This document shows, piece after piece, positions 1 to 8,459 of a DNA stretch of 64,000 nucleotides. Where the stretch lies: contig NZ_AUGU01000013.1 in NCBI RefSeq assembly GCF_000422825.1, positions 248,001 through 312,000 on the forward strand. Direction: 5' to 3'. A program made the translations under genes and the position numbers. A model generated the notes under the pieces. The model saw nothing but the letters and a program-made list of their open reading frames with translations. It ran no database searches and was not told the origin of the DNA. Positions within the stretch are counted from its first letter, which is position 1; each line of letters begins with the position of its first letter. The stretch comes from Nocardioides insulae DSM 17944. GTDB lineage: Bacteria; Actinomycetota; Actinomycetes; Propionibacteriales; Nocardioidaceae.

Positions 1-1394
1 GCGGAGGAGTACGAGGTGGCCTCGCCGGCCTCGACCTCGGCCTTCTTGGCCTCGGCCTGCTGCTTGACGTGAGCCTCCCAGCGGGCGTGCGCCTTGGCGT
101 AGTCGTCCTCCCACTTGGCGCGCTGGTCCTCGAAGCCCTCGAGCCACTCGCCGGTCTCGGGGTCGAAGCCCTCGGGGTAGACGTAGTTGCCCTGCTCGTC
201 GTAGGTGGCGGTCATGCCGTAGAGGGTCGGGTCGAACTCCTCGACGTCGGCCGCAGCGACGGTCTCGTTGGCCTGCTTGAGGGACAGCGAGATCCGGCGA
301 CGCTCGAGGTCGATGTCGATGATCTTGACCATGACGTCGTCGTTGACCTGGACGACCTGCTCCGGGATCTCGACGTGGCGCTCGGCCAGCTCGGAGATGT
401 GGACCAGGCCCTCGATGCCCTCCTCGACGCGGACGAAGGAACCGAACGGCACCAGCTTGGTGACCTTGCCCGGCACGATCTGACCGATCTGGTGGGTGCG
501 GGCGAAGTGCTGCCACGGGTCTTCCTGGGTCGCCTTCAGCGACAGGGAGACGCGCTCGCGGTCCATGTCGACGTCGAGCACCTCGACGGTGACCTCGTCA
601 CCGACTGCGACCACCTCGGACGGGTGGTCGATGTGCTTCCAGGACAGCTCCGAGACGTGCACCAGACCGTCGACGCCGCCGAGGTCGACGAACGCACCGA
701 AGTTGACGATCGAGGAGACGACGCCCTTGCGGATCTGGCCCTTCTGCAGCTGGGTGAGGAAGCCGTGACGGACCTCGGACTGGGTCTGCTCGAGCCAGGC
801 ACGGCGCGAAAGGACCACGTTGTTGCGGTTCTTGTCGAGCTCGATGATCTTGGCTTCGAGGGTCTGCCCGACGTAGGGCTGCAGGTCGCGGACGCGACGC
901 ATCTCCACCAGCGAGGCGGGGAGGAAGCCACGCAGGCCGATGTCCAGGATGAGACCACCCTTGACGACCTCGATGACGGTGCCCTCGACGACGCCGTCCT
1001 CCTCCTTGATCTGCTCGATCGTGCCCCAGGCGCGCTCGTACTGGGCGCGCTTCTTGGACAGGATCAGGCGACCCTCCTTGTCCTCCTTCTGGAGCACCAG
1101 GGCCTCGACCTTGTCGCCGACCTCGACGACCTCGTGGGGGTCGACGTCGTGCTTGATCGACAGCTCGCGCGAGGGGATGACGCCCTCGGTCTTGTAGCCG
1201 ATGTCGAGCAGGACCTCGTCCCGGTCGACCTTGACGATGGTGCCATCCACGATGTCACCGTCGTTGAAGTACTTGATGGTCTCGTCGATCGCGGCGAGGA
1301 ATTCCTCTTCCGAACCGATGTCGTTGATCGCCACCTGCGGGGCGTCGTTCTGCCAATCGGTGATGGCCGGAAGAGTCGAGAGGGTGCTCGTCAT
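1..1394 (-). CDS. rpsA: 30S ribosomal protein S1 (C-terminal end cut by window)
   Basis: Ribosomal protein S1, which binds mRNA on the 30S subunit. The frame starts at ATG 1394 (MTSTLSTLPAITDWQN) and runs off the left edge, so about 464 residues are present. Four S1 OB-fold repeats can be read: residues ~35-105 (DIVDGTIVKVDRDEVLLDIG), ~120-190 (GVVEGTVIEVVKGGLILDIG), ~205-275 (GQIRKGVVSSIVNFGAFVDL) and ~290-360 (GQIVPGKVTKLVPFGSFVRV). An acidic and charged tail follows. Four repeats is the usual actinobacterial layout, against six in E. coli. Only the last few tens of residues should be missing. It is transcribed alone and divergently from the ABC operon at 1677, from the promoter at 1558-1585. 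Confidence 0.97.
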   Translation of the reverse strand, partial: MTSTLSTLPAITDWQNDAPQVAINDIGSEEEFLAAIDETIKYFNDGDIVDGTIVKVDRDEVLLDIGYKTEGVIPSRELSIKHDVDPHEVVEVGDKVEALVLQKEDKEGRLILSKKRAQYERAWGTIEQIKEEDGVVEGTVIEVVKGGLILDIGLRGFLPASLVEMRRVRDLQPYVGQTLEAKIIELDKNRNNVVLSRRAWLEQTQSEVRHGFLTQLQKGQIRKGVVSSIVNFGAFVDLGGVDGLVHVSELSWKHIDHPSEVVAVGDEVTVEVLDVDMDRERVSLSLKATQEDPWQHFARTHQIGQIVPGKVTKLVPFGSFVRVEEGIEGLVHISELAERHVEIPEQVVQVNDDVMVKIIDIDLERRRISLSLKQANETVAAADVEEFDPTLYGMTATYDEQGNYVYPEGFDPETGEWLEGFEDQRAKWEDDYAKAHARWEAHVKQQAEAKKAEVEAGEATSYSS

Positions 1395-1557
1395 AAGGGA
1401 AGTAGTTCCTTGGAGGGGCATGAGTCGTACGGGCGCGCGCACAAGCCGGTTTCATCACGACCTCGGCCCCGACCACGGACAAGATCCGGGCGAGGAGAGA
1501 CTCGGAGAGCCTGCTTCCACTCCGTCCGGGAGGCAGGCAGACTTCACACGCCCCTCT

Positions 1558-1585
1558 AGAGTACGCCGCCGCCCTCGCGGGCGTC
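1558..1585 (-). promoter_or_regulatory. Predicted rpsA promoter
   Basis: On the minus strand, TTGGAC (1585-1580) and TACTCT (1563-1558) lie 16 nt apart and resemble -35 and -10 boxes of the housekeeping sigma factor. Transcription would start near 1551, leaving a leader of about 155 nt before the rpsA ATG at 1394. A long leader suits an mRNA with translational feedback, but I did not identify a specific RNA structure. Confidence 0.5.
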
Positions 1586-1663
1586 CAACCGCGGGGGTGA
1601 CCCGACGCTGCACCGCTCACCACGCGGCCCGAGGATCCGGGCGCCGACGGCGACGACAGGGCC

Positions 1664-1669
1664 TAGGTT
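1664..1669 (+). promoter_or_regulatory. -10 element for a leaderless ABC operon transcript
   Basis: TAGGTT is followed by 7 nt and then ATG 1677. Initiation 7 nt after the -10 would place the first transcribed base at or next to the start codon. There is no convincing Shine-Dalgarno sequence before the ATG. Confidence 0.5.
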
Positions 1670-1676
1670 CGAGGAT

Positions 1677-2759
1677 ATGCGAGCGATGATCCTCAAGGAG
1701 TTCCGCGAGCTGGTGCGGGATCACCGGACCCTGGCCATGCTGATCGTGTTGCCGCTGCTGCTGCTGGTCATCTTCGGCTATGCCGCCAACTTCACCGTGG
1801 ACGACGCCCGGACCACCGTCGTCGGGCCGCAGGCCGAGCAGGTCGAGGGCCAGCTGCCCGACCTGTTCGACGTGACCTCGGTGGACCCCGACGCGGACCG
1901 CGGCGACGCGGAGCAGACCCTGCAGGACAACCGGGCCGACGTGGCGATCGTGACCGGTGCAGCGCCGGTCGCGCTGGTGGACGGCTCCAACCTCTTCGCC
2001 GCCCAGGCGGCGGTCTCGGCGCTCAACGCCCTCAACGCACAGAGCGCCGGAGCCTCCGGACCCACCATCGAGATCGACGTGCTCTACAACCCCGACCTGA
2101 AGACGTCGTGGGTGATGGTGCCGGCGATCATCGGGTTGATCCTGACCTTCATCGGCGTGATCATCACCAGCATCGGGCTGGTGAGGGAGCGCGAGGCCGG
2201 CACGCTGGAGCAGCTCTCGGTGATGCCGATCAAGCCCAGCACGGTGATCCTCGGCAAGATCACGCCGTACTTCCTCGTGGCCGCGATCGACATGGTCGTG
2301 GTGACCCTGCTCGGGGTCTTCCTCTTCGATGTGCCGTTCCGCGGCAACCCGTTCGCCTTCGGGCTGGGCGCGGCCATCTTCCTCTTCGTCGTGCTCGGGT
2401 TCGGGGTGCTGATCTCCACGATCTCCCAGACCACCGGCCAGGCGATCCAGGCGGCCTTCATGGTGCTACTCCCCCAGATCCTGCTCTCCGGCATGATCTT
2501 CCCGCTCGAGGCGATGGGCGCGGGTGTGCGTTGGATCGGCTACCTCCTGCCGCTGACCTACTTCACGATCATGTCGCAGGGCATCCTGCTCCGGGGCGCC
2601 TCCATCGGTTCCCTCTGGTACACCTACGTGATCCTCGCCGTGATGGCGGTGGTGGTCTTCACCGCGGCCACCCTGCGCTACCGCCGCGACCTGGCCCCCA
2701 GCGGCCGCCGACGTCGTCGGGCCGCGCCTGCCAGCCACGACGCGGAGGAACAGCGATGA
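1677..2759 (+). CDS. ABC-2 type transporter permease
   Basis: Membrane subunit of an export-type ABC system, 360 residues. An N-terminal amphipathic segment (MRAMILKEFRELVRDHRTLA) leads into a transmembrane helix at about 20-40. An extracytoplasmic domain covers ~40-140, and five further helices cover ~145-335. The segment LVREREAGTLEQLSVMP at ~165-181 is a hallmark of the ABC-2 permease family (YhhJ/YbhR type). The C-terminus is Arg-rich and cytoplasmic. The stop overlaps the ATPase start at 2756 (ATGA), so translation is probably coupled. The substrate is unknown; relatives export drugs, polyketides or lipids. The -10-like TAGGTT at 1664 suggests a leaderless mRNA. Confidence 0.9.
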   Translation: MRAMILKEFRELVRDHRTLAMLIVLPLLLLVIFGYAANFTVDDARTTVVGPQAEQVEGQLPDLFDVTSVDPDADRGDAEQTLQDNRADVAIVTGAAPVALVDGSNLFAAQAAVSALNALNAQSAGASGPTIEIDVLYNPDLKTSWVMVPAIIGLILTFIGVIITSIGLVREREAGTLEQLSVMPIKPSTVILGKITPYFLVAAIDMVVVTLLGVFLFDVPFRGNPFAFGLGAAIFLFVVLGFGVLISTISQTTGQAIQAAFMVLLPQILLSGMIFPLEAMGAGVRWIGYLLPLTYFTIMSQGILLRGASIGSLWYTYVILAVMAVVVFTAATLRYRRDLAPSGRRRRRAAPASHDAEEQR

Positions 2760-3583
2760 CCTACGGCGTGCGGGGCGCCACCGTCCGCTTCCATGACACC
2801 GTCGCGCTGGACGAGGTCTCCCTCGAGGTGCCGGCCGGCTCCGTGGCCGCGGTCGTGGGCGGTGACGGCGCGGGCAAGTCCACCCTGCTGCGCGCCCTCG
2901 TCGGCCTGGTCGCCCTGGACGCCGGCACCACCGCGGCCCCGGCCAAGGAGAGGACCGGCTTCCTATCGGCTCGGGCCGGCTCATGGGGCTCGCTCACCGC
3001 CCGCCAGAACCTGGACTTCGCCGGTGGCGCCTACGGGCTCAGGGGCGCCGAGCTCGCGCGCCGTCGTACCGACCTGCTGGCGCAGGCCGGGCTCGACGGG
3101 GCAGAGCACCGGCTGGCCGCACGGCTCTCGGGCGGGATGCGCCGCAAGCTCGGTTTCGCGATGGCCTCGATCCACCGACCCGACCTGCTGGTCCTCGACG
3201 AGCCCAGCACCGGAGTCGACCCGGTCAGCCGGGTCGACCTGTGGCGGATGATCTCCCAGGCCGCGTCGGCGGGCACCGCGGTACTGATGTCGACCACCTA
3301 CCTCGACGAGGCCGAGCGAGCCGCCCGGCTGGCCGTGCTCGACGGCGGCCGGATCCTGGTCCAGGGCTCCTTCGAGGAGGTCCGATCCTCCTTCACCGGC
3401 GCGATCGTGGAGACCACCACCCCCCGGCGCCCGGAGTGGTCCTGGCGACGCGGGCGACGGCGGCACGAGTACTGGCCCGAGGGCACTCACCCGCCACGGG
3501 ACGCCCGGCCCCTGATCCCGGATCTGGAGGACATCGTGATCAGCCTCTCCCTGATCAACCGTGCCGAGGCGGTGACCTCGTGA
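2756..3583 (+). CDS. ABC transporter ATP-binding protein (first of two)
   Basis: ATPase of 275 residues. Walker A reads GGDGAGKS with a GG start instead of GPN, the signature is LSGGMRRK, Walker B is LLVLDEPSTGVDP, and the switch region is MSTTYLDEAERA. The switch histidine position is therefore a threonine or tyrosine rather than the usual His. ATG 2756 overlaps the permease stop, and the gene ends in a GTGA overlap with the next ATPase. After the nucleotide-binding domain (~1-205) a 70-residue tail carries a WSWRRGRRRHEYWPEG segment. One permease plus two separate ATPases resembles the YbhFSR system, in which YbhF holds two ATPase domains in one chain. Confidence 0.92.
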   Translation: MTYGVRGATVRFHDTVALDEVSLEVPAGSVAAVVGGDGAGKSTLLRALVGLVALDAGTTAAPAKERTGFLSARAGSWGSLTARQNLDFAGGAYGLRGAELARRRTDLLAQAGLDGAEHRLAARLSGGMRRKLGFAMASIHRPDLLVLDEPSTGVDPVSRVDLWRMISQAASAGTAVLMSTTYLDEAERAARLAVLDGGRILVQGSFEEVRSSFTGAIVETTTPRRPEWSWRRGRRRHEYWPEGTHPPRDARPLIPDLEDIVISLSLINRAEAVTS

Positions 3584-4467
3584 CCGCGCCCCTGATCCTG
3601 GCCCGGGCGGTGACCCGCCGGTTCGGCAGCTTCACCGCCGTCGACGAGGTCAGCATGGAGGTACACCCCGGCGAGGTCGTCGGCCTGCTCGGCGCCAACG
3701 GCGCCGGCAAGACCACCCTGATGCGCATGCTGCTCGGCCTGCTCACCCCGAGTGCCGGCACGGTGGACCTGCTCGGCGGTCCCCCGGATCTCCAGCGCCG
3801 ACGCCGGATCGGCTACGTCCCGCAGAACCTCGGCCTGTACGCCGACCTCACCGTCCGCGAGAACCTCGCCTTCGTGAGCGCCAGCTACGCCGCACCCATG
3901 CCGGAGATCCCCGGCGACCTCGCCGGCCGCGCCGACGTCCTCGTCCAGGACCTGCCGCTCGGAGCCCAGCGGCAGGCCGCGTTCGTGGCCGCGACCGCAC
4001 ACTCGCCGCGCGCCCTCCTGCTGGACGAACCCACCTCCGGGGTGGACGCCCTGGCCCGGGCCCGACTCTGGGACACCATCCGGGACGAGGCCGAGCGGGG
4101 CACCGCCGTCCTCGTCACCACCCACTACATGCAGGAGGCCCAGCAGTGCGACCGGCTGCTGATGATGGCCGACGGGGTGCTGGCCGCCCAGGGCAGCGAG
4201 ACCGACATCGTCGGCGACACCACCGCGCTGGAGGTGCGTGCCTCCGACTGGGCCGCCGCCTTCACGGCGCTCACCGCGGCCGGGGCCCCGGTCGTCCTGA
4301 CCGGTCAGCGGATCCGGGTCGCCGACGGCGACCCCGCACAGGTACGGCGGATCCTCGACGGCGCGGGGGTGCCGGCGGAGCTCAGCTCGGTGCCCGCCAG
4401 CATCGAGGAGCGGATGGTCGTGCTCGCCCGCGCCGGCACGGGTCACGCCGGAAGGGGCGCGGAGTAG
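3580..4467 (+). CDS. ABC transporter ATP-binding protein (second, degenerate signature)
   Basis: Second ATPase of the operon, 295 residues, starting at GTG 3580 inside the previous stop (GTGA). Walker A (GANGAGKT), Q-loop (YVPQNLGLY), Walker B (ALLLDEPTSGVD) and switch histidine (LVTTHYMQEAQQ) are intact. The LSGGQ signature is replaced by LPLGAQRQ. A C-terminal domain (~220-295) resembles the regulatory tail seen after DrrA/YbhF-like ATPases. With the 2756 ATPase it probably forms an asymmetric pair: one partner has the good signature, this one has the good switch histidine. Confidence 0.9.
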   Translation: MTAPLILARAVTRRFGSFTAVDEVSMEVHPGEVVGLLGANGAGKTTLMRMLLGLLTPSAGTVDLLGGPPDLQRRRRIGYVPQNLGLYADLTVRENLAFVSASYAAPMPEIPGDLAGRADVLVQDLPLGAQRQAAFVAATAHSPRALLLDEPTSGVDALARARLWDTIRDEAERGTAVLVTTHYMQEAQQCDRLLMMADGVLAAQGSETDIVGDTTALEVRASDWAAAFTALTAAGAPVVLTGQRIRVADGDPAQVRRILDGAGVPAELSSVPASIEERMVVLARAGTGHAGRGAE

Positions 4468-4476
4468 GCTCGGGGC

Positions 4477-5460
4477 GTGGAGCAGACCTCGTCACCTCCC
4501 GTCCACGTCACGCCCTTCCGCAGCACCCCGGACCCCGGGCCCTCACCCCAGGTCCAACCCCAGGTCCAACCCCAGCCGACCGACCGGCCGATGCCCCGGC
4601 CGGTCCCCCCGGCCGACGCCCCGGCGGTGAGGACGCCGGCCCACTCCTCGGCCTCCGACCAGTTCCAGGCTCGGGCCCTGAGGCGCCAGGTGAGCGAGAC
4701 GGAGTCGCGGCAGGCCAACGGCCCCGACTGGGACCGCTACGCCGATGAGTACCAAGCGACCCACGGCCATTACCTCGGCGACGCTGGCTTCATCTGGGGG
4801 CCCGAAGGGATCGGTGAGCACGCGCTCGGGATCCTCGGCCCGGTCGCCGGCAAGGACGTGCTCGAGCTCGGGTCAGGAGCCTGCCAATGCTCCCGCTGGG
4901 TCTGCGACCAGGGCGGCCGGGCGATCGGGCTCGACCTGTCGCACCGTCAACTGCGCCACGCCCAGCGGCTGGACGCACGGACCGGCACCGCCGTGCCCGC
5001 GGTGCAGGCGACCGCGACCGCCCTCCCCTTCCGGGCCGACAGCTTCGACATCGTGTTCTGCTCCTTCGGGGCGCTCCAGTTCGTCAAGGACATCGACGTC
5101 ACCGTCGAGGAGACCGTCCGCGTCCTGCGCACCGGTGGTCGGTTCGCCTTCTCCATCACCCATCCGACCCGGTGGATGTTCCCGGATGACCCCGGCGAGG
5201 AGGGACTGGTCGCCTCGCAGAGCTACTGGGACCGCACCCCCTACGTCGAGATCGACGAGGCCACCGGCGTCACGTCGTACGTCGAGCACCACCGCACCCT
5301 CGGCGACTGGGTGTCCCTCCTGGCCACCGCGGGGTTCCGCCTGACCGACCTGGTCGAGCCGGAGTGGCCGCCGGACAACCACCGCATCTGGGGCGGCTGG
5401 TCGCGCACCCGCGGACTGCTCACTCCCGGCACCGCGATCTTCGTCGCAGATCTGCTCTGA
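4477..5460 (+). CDS. Class I SAM-dependent methyltransferase
   Basis: Methyltransferase of 327 residues starting at GTG 4477, 6 nt after a TAGGCT -10 element. Residues 1-65 are a low-complexity Pro/Gln/Ala region with two QVQP repeats and no fold visible. The catalytic Rossmann domain begins near residue 90. Motif I is VLELGSGACQCSRWV, the acidic end of strand 2 is AIGLDLSHRQL, motif II is FDIVFCSFGALQF, and ALPF precedes it as in UbiE/Methyltransf_11 proteins. The substrate cannot be deduced. It lies 9 nt after the ABC operon but has its own predicted leaderless promoter, and converges on the DUF3068 gene across a terminator. Confidence 0.88.
   Translation: MEQTSSPPVHVTPFRSTPDPGPSPQVQPQVQPQPTDRPMPRPVPPADAPAVRTPAHSSASDQFQARALRRQVSETESRQANGPDWDRYADEYQATHGHYLGDAGFIWGPEGIGEHALGILGPVAGKDVLELGSGACQCSRWVCDQGGRAIGLDLSHRQLRHAQRLDARTGTAVPAVQATATALPFRADSFDIVFCSFGALQFVKDIDVTVEETVRVLRTGGRFAFSITHPTRWMFPDDPGEEGLVASQSYWDRTPYVEIDEATGVTSYVEHHRTLGDWVSLLATAGFRLTDLVEPEWPPDNHRIWGGWSRTRGLLTPGTAIFVADLL
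4549..4572 (+). repeat. Two 12-bp tandem repeats in the methyltransferase linker
   Basis: CAGGTCCAACCC occurs twice in tandem (4549-4560 and 4561-4572), followed by CAG, and encodes QVQPQVQPQ in the disordered N-terminus of the methyltransferase. An in-frame 12-bp unit could change in copy number without breaking the gene. Confidence 0.8.
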
Positions 5461-5495
5461 ACCCCGCCTCCACCGCTCAAGCCGGCCCCCGCACG

Positions 5496-5544
5496 AACCG
5501 GATCCGCGCCGCGGTCCCGACGGACCTCGGCGCGGATCCAGGTT
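5496..5544. terminator. Bidirectional terminator between convergent genes
   Basis: A perfect 12-bp inverted repeat, GGATCCGCGCCG (5500-5511) and CGGCGCGGATCC (5528-5539), with a 16-nt loop. It is flanked by AACC/GGTT and sits between the convergent methyltransferase (ends 5460) and DUF3068 gene (ends 5555). There is no U-tract, which is common for actinobacterial terminators. Confidence 0.7.
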
Positions 5545-5554
5545 CGACAAGGAC

Positions 5555-6496
5555 TCAGACCTGGGCCGGTTCGCGATCCCAGCTGGTCTCCTCCGCGCGG
5601 CGTCCGGACCGGCGGTGCAGCAGGATGCCGCCGGCGATCAGCAACAGCCCGAACACCAGGCCACCGATCGGCAGCCACACGGTGAGGATGCCGAGGGTCC
5701 GCGATGCGCTCTTGGCGGAGGCGACGTTGTCGGCGACGGTGCCCTCGGTGTACTCGACCTGGATGTCGAGCAGGACGGTGCCGTCGCCGGTGGTCATCCG
5801 CTGGCTGCCCTGCTGGTCGATGAAGGCGCCGGTGGTGGGGTCGACCCACATGGTCTGCTCGGTCTCGTACACCCCGACGGTGTCCTGGCCGCCCGGCTCG
5901 GCCGCCTTCGCGAAGGTGACCCCGGGGCTCTCCGGAACGCTGGCGCGGTACTCGTAGGTCTCCAGGCCGTCGATGGTCTTGGTGCCCTGGTACTCCAGCG
6001 GTACGGCGAAGCCGAGCGTGCCGTTCCAGAGTTCGTAGTCCGACTTCTCGGCGTCGAAGGGGAGCTTGAGCATCTGTCCGTCGTAGGCGGTCTGCACGTC
6101 AGGCACGTACTCGCTCTGGTCCTCGACCGCCGCACCGCTCCGGCGATCGACCGCGAACGCCTGGGCGCTGGTCTGGATGACCCGCTCGTCGATCTGGGCG
6201 TTCGGGCAGTCCGGCGGGTCGTCGACGTCGATGACGACGCAGGTCTGCTGGACGACGGCCACCACGTCGCGCGTGGAGTTGTCCGCGTCGACGGCGGTGT
6301 GGTTGAGGTACTTGACCGGCACCGGGGTGTCCGACTTGGCCAGGGCGCCGCTGGCGCTGCCGGTGAGGTGCGCCTCGCCGTCGGTGTTGAGCGGGATCCG
6401 CTTGGCCGCGCCGCCTCCCCAGATGAGTGCCGCCAGGGCCGCCGCCACGGCGAACCCGCCGAGGCCGATCAGTACGAATGACAACACCTTGCGCAT
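5555..6496 (-). CDS. DUF3068 / PorA-family membrane-anchored protein
   Basis: Envelope protein of 313 residues. It has an N-terminal transmembrane helix (~5-27, VLSFVLIGLGGFAVAAALAA), a large exported domain (~28-260) and a C-terminal helix (~270-293) ending in a basic cytoplasmic tail. The exported part contains the conserved style of the DUF3068 family: substituted tripeptides, EYQGTKTIDGLETYEY and TMWVDPTTGAFID. In M. tuberculosis the family member Rv0227c sits beside an acyltransferase and glycosyltransferase genes, as here. The ATG at 6496 was chosen because the transmembrane helix follows at once and GAGGGAGA lies just upstream. The molecular role is not established. Confidence 0.85.
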   Translation of the reverse strand: MRKVLSFVLIGLGGFAVAAALAALIWGGGAAKRIPLNTDGEAHLTGSASGALAKSDTPVPVKYLNHTAVDADNSTRDVVAVVQQTCVVIDVDDPPDCPNAQIDERVIQTSAQAFAVDRRSGAAVEDQSEYVPDVQTAYDGQMLKLPFDAEKSDYELWNGTLGFAVPLEYQGTKTIDGLETYEYRASVPESPGVTFAKAAEPGGQDTVGVYETEQTMWVDPTTGAFIDQQGSQRMTTGDGTVLLDIQVEYTEGTVADNVASAKSASRTLGILTVWLPIGGLVFGLLLIAGGILLHRRSGRRAEETSWDREPAQV

Positions 6497-6659
6497 CGTC
6501 TCTCCCTCGTGACGCCACACTGTTACCCGCGGGTCGGGTCGGTGCACGGTAGCGCATTCCGCCGGCCTTGTGTGGCTCGCGTCACAAGTTGTTACCGCAG
6601 CGTATTCGGATTGTGCTGGGAGCCCGTGTGCTGCGTCACGGTGTGCGATAGTCGGCGCC
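6497..6659. promoter_or_regulatory. Divergent regulatory region, DUF3068 gene / GT-C-like gene
   Basis: A 163-bp divergent intergenic region. GATAGT at 6647-6652 lies 7 nt before GTG 6660 and fits a leaderless -10. Two GTSAC/GTTACC pairs are present: GTGAC...GTTACC at 6509-6528 and GTCAC...GTTACC at 6581-6596. A further GTCAC follows near 6635. The same half-sites recur near 14573 and 17059 in this cluster. Confidence 0.4.
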
Positions 6660-8459
6660 GTGTCGACCAGTCCCCCCCGTCCGCGCCACCTGGTGCTGGG
6701 GGCCGGAGTCCTGCTGGTACTCATCCAGCTCGCACTCCGGGCCTGGATGGTCTACCCGAGCTGGTTCTTCCACGACGACATGCTGCTGCTCGCCGACGGC
6801 GCCGAGGCGGAGGGCCTCTCCTACCTGGTCGATCCGCACGACAGCCAACTGATGCCGTGGGGTCGAGCTCTGGCATGGGTCGTCCAGTCGGGCGGCGGTG
6901 CGGACTGGCCGCTCGCGGCGACGCTCACCCTCCTGGGCCAGGCCGCGGCCGGGCTGGCCTGCCTGTGGATGCTGGGCACGCTGTTCGGGCTCAGGCCCGG
7001 AGTGTTGCCGCCATTGGCCGCCTACCTGTTCACCGCGATGACCATCCCCAGCACGATGTGGTGGGCGGTCGCCCTCAACGCGCTCCCCCTCCAGATCGGG
7101 CTGTTCTGCGCGGTCGCAGCCTGGGTTCGCCACCTCCGCGGCGGAGGAATCGGCTGGCTGCTCCTCACCGTGGCGGCCGTGGCCTTCGCCCTGTCCGGAT
7201 ACGTCAAGGCCCTGCTGCTCATCCCGCTGCTGGGCTATCTGGCCCTGGCCTACTACGCCGAGGGACACCTCGGTCGCCGGTTGCTGGTCGTGCTGCGCCG
7301 GCAATGGGTCGCCGTGACCGGCGCGGTGCTGCTCGGCGGCGGCTACCTGCTCTACTACCTCAGCGTCGCCCCGTCACTGGTCGGCGAACCCGCGACCCGT
7401 CAGGCACTGCCGCTGGCCCGCGCCATGCTCGGCGAGGCTCTGCCCACCGCGCTCGTCGGCGGGCCGTGGCGCTGGAGCTCCTTCGCCGTACCGACCGCCG
7501 TCGCCGATCCGCCCACCGTCCTGGTCCTGCTGAGCTGGCTCGCGCTCGCCCTGTTCGCGCTCGCGGTCGCCCGCCGGCGCGTGCGTACCGGACGGGCATG
7601 GGCGCTGCTGATCGGCGCCGCCGGCGCGTCGTACCTGCTGGTGCTCACCACCAGGGCACAACTCCTCGGCGAGCTGCCGGGACTCGAGTACCGCTACCTC
7701 GCCGACGTGGCCGCCGTCTGGGCGCTCGTACTCGGCCTGGTCACGCTCGAGCTGGCCGGTTCCTCGCAGGGCAGCCTCGCCCGGCCCTCACCGGTCCGGC
7801 GATGGTCGCCCGGCCCGCGGACGGTCGGGGCCGTCGCCGCCGGAGTGAGCATCTCCGCGGTCGCGAGCAGCGTCGCCTACGCCCACCTCTGGCACCGCGA
7901 CAACCCGACCGAGGACTACTTCCTGACCGCACAGCGGGAGCTGACCTCCGCGGGCGACACCGACCTCGCGGACGTGCCGGTGCCGCAGGCCGCGGTGCTC
8001 GACTGGGGAGGCACACGGAACGCGCAGTCGCGACTGATCCCGCTGGTCACCGATCACGCCCGGTTCCCCCGGACCAGCACCCGGATGCACATCCTCGACG
8101 AGGACGGTCGGGTGTCGGATCCGCGGATCGCGGAGGAGGGTCCGTCCTCGCAGCCCGGCCCGATCCCCGGCTGCGGCTGGCGGGTCGGGGCCGAGCAGGT
8201 CGTCGTACCGATGGACGCGGGGATGATCCCCGGCCGGTGGTGGGCCGAGCTGCGCTACCTCGCCTCCGCCTCGGGGACGCTCCAGGTCACCGCCGGCGAG
8301 GAGACCTTCGAGATGCCGGTCCGGCGTGGTCTGGCTGCCTCCTTCGCCCAGGTGGACGGGGGATTCTCCGAGGTGGTCTTGCGCGCACTCGATCCTGGGC
8401 TGACGATCTGTCTGGACCGCATGGACGTCGGTCCCATCGAGCCGGAGGAGAGTGAGTGA
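6660..8459 (+). CDS. Polytopic membrane protein, GT-C glycosyltransferase-like
   Basis: A 599-residue integral membrane protein of unknown exact function. Roughly ten to eleven hydrophobic helices occupy residues ~8-410, and an exported C-terminal domain covers ~420-599. The first extracytoplasmic loop has WFFHDDMLLLADGAEAEG, an acidic DD pair after helix 1. This is the position of the catalytic carboxylate in GT-C enzymes that use polyprenyl-phosphate sugars. GTG 6660 was chosen because it is 7 nt after a -10-like GATAGT and the first helix follows directly. The acyltransferase start overlaps its stop (GTGA), so the two probably modify the same glycan. No close family was recognised. Confidence 0.7.
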   Translation: MSTSPPRPRHLVLGAGVLLVLIQLALRAWMVYPSWFFHDDMLLLADGAEAEGLSYLVDPHDSQLMPWGRALAWVVQSGGGADWPLAATLTLLGQAAAGLACLWMLGTLFGLRPGVLPPLAAYLFTAMTIPSTMWWAVALNALPLQIGLFCAVAAWVRHLRGGGIGWLLLTVAAVAFALSGYVKALLLIPLLGYLALAYYAEGHLGRRLLVVLRRQWVAVTGAVLLGGGYLLYYLSVAPSLVGEPATRQALPLARAMLGEALPTALVGGPWRWSSFAVPTAVADPPTVLVLLSWLALALFALAVARRRVRTGRAWALLIGAAGASYLLVLTTRAQLLGELPGLEYRYLADVAAVWALVLGLVTLELAGSSQGSLARPSPVRRWSPGPRTVGAVAAGVSISAVASSVAYAHLWHRDNPTEDYFLTAQRELTSAGDTDLADVPVPQAAVLDWGGTRNAQSRLIPLVTDHARFPRTSTRMHILDEDGRVSDPRIAEEGPSSQPGPIPGCGWRVGAEQVVVPMDAGMIPGRWWAELRYLASASGTLQVTAGEETFEMPVRRGLAASFAQVDGGFSEVVLRALDPGLTICLDRMDVGPIEPEESE

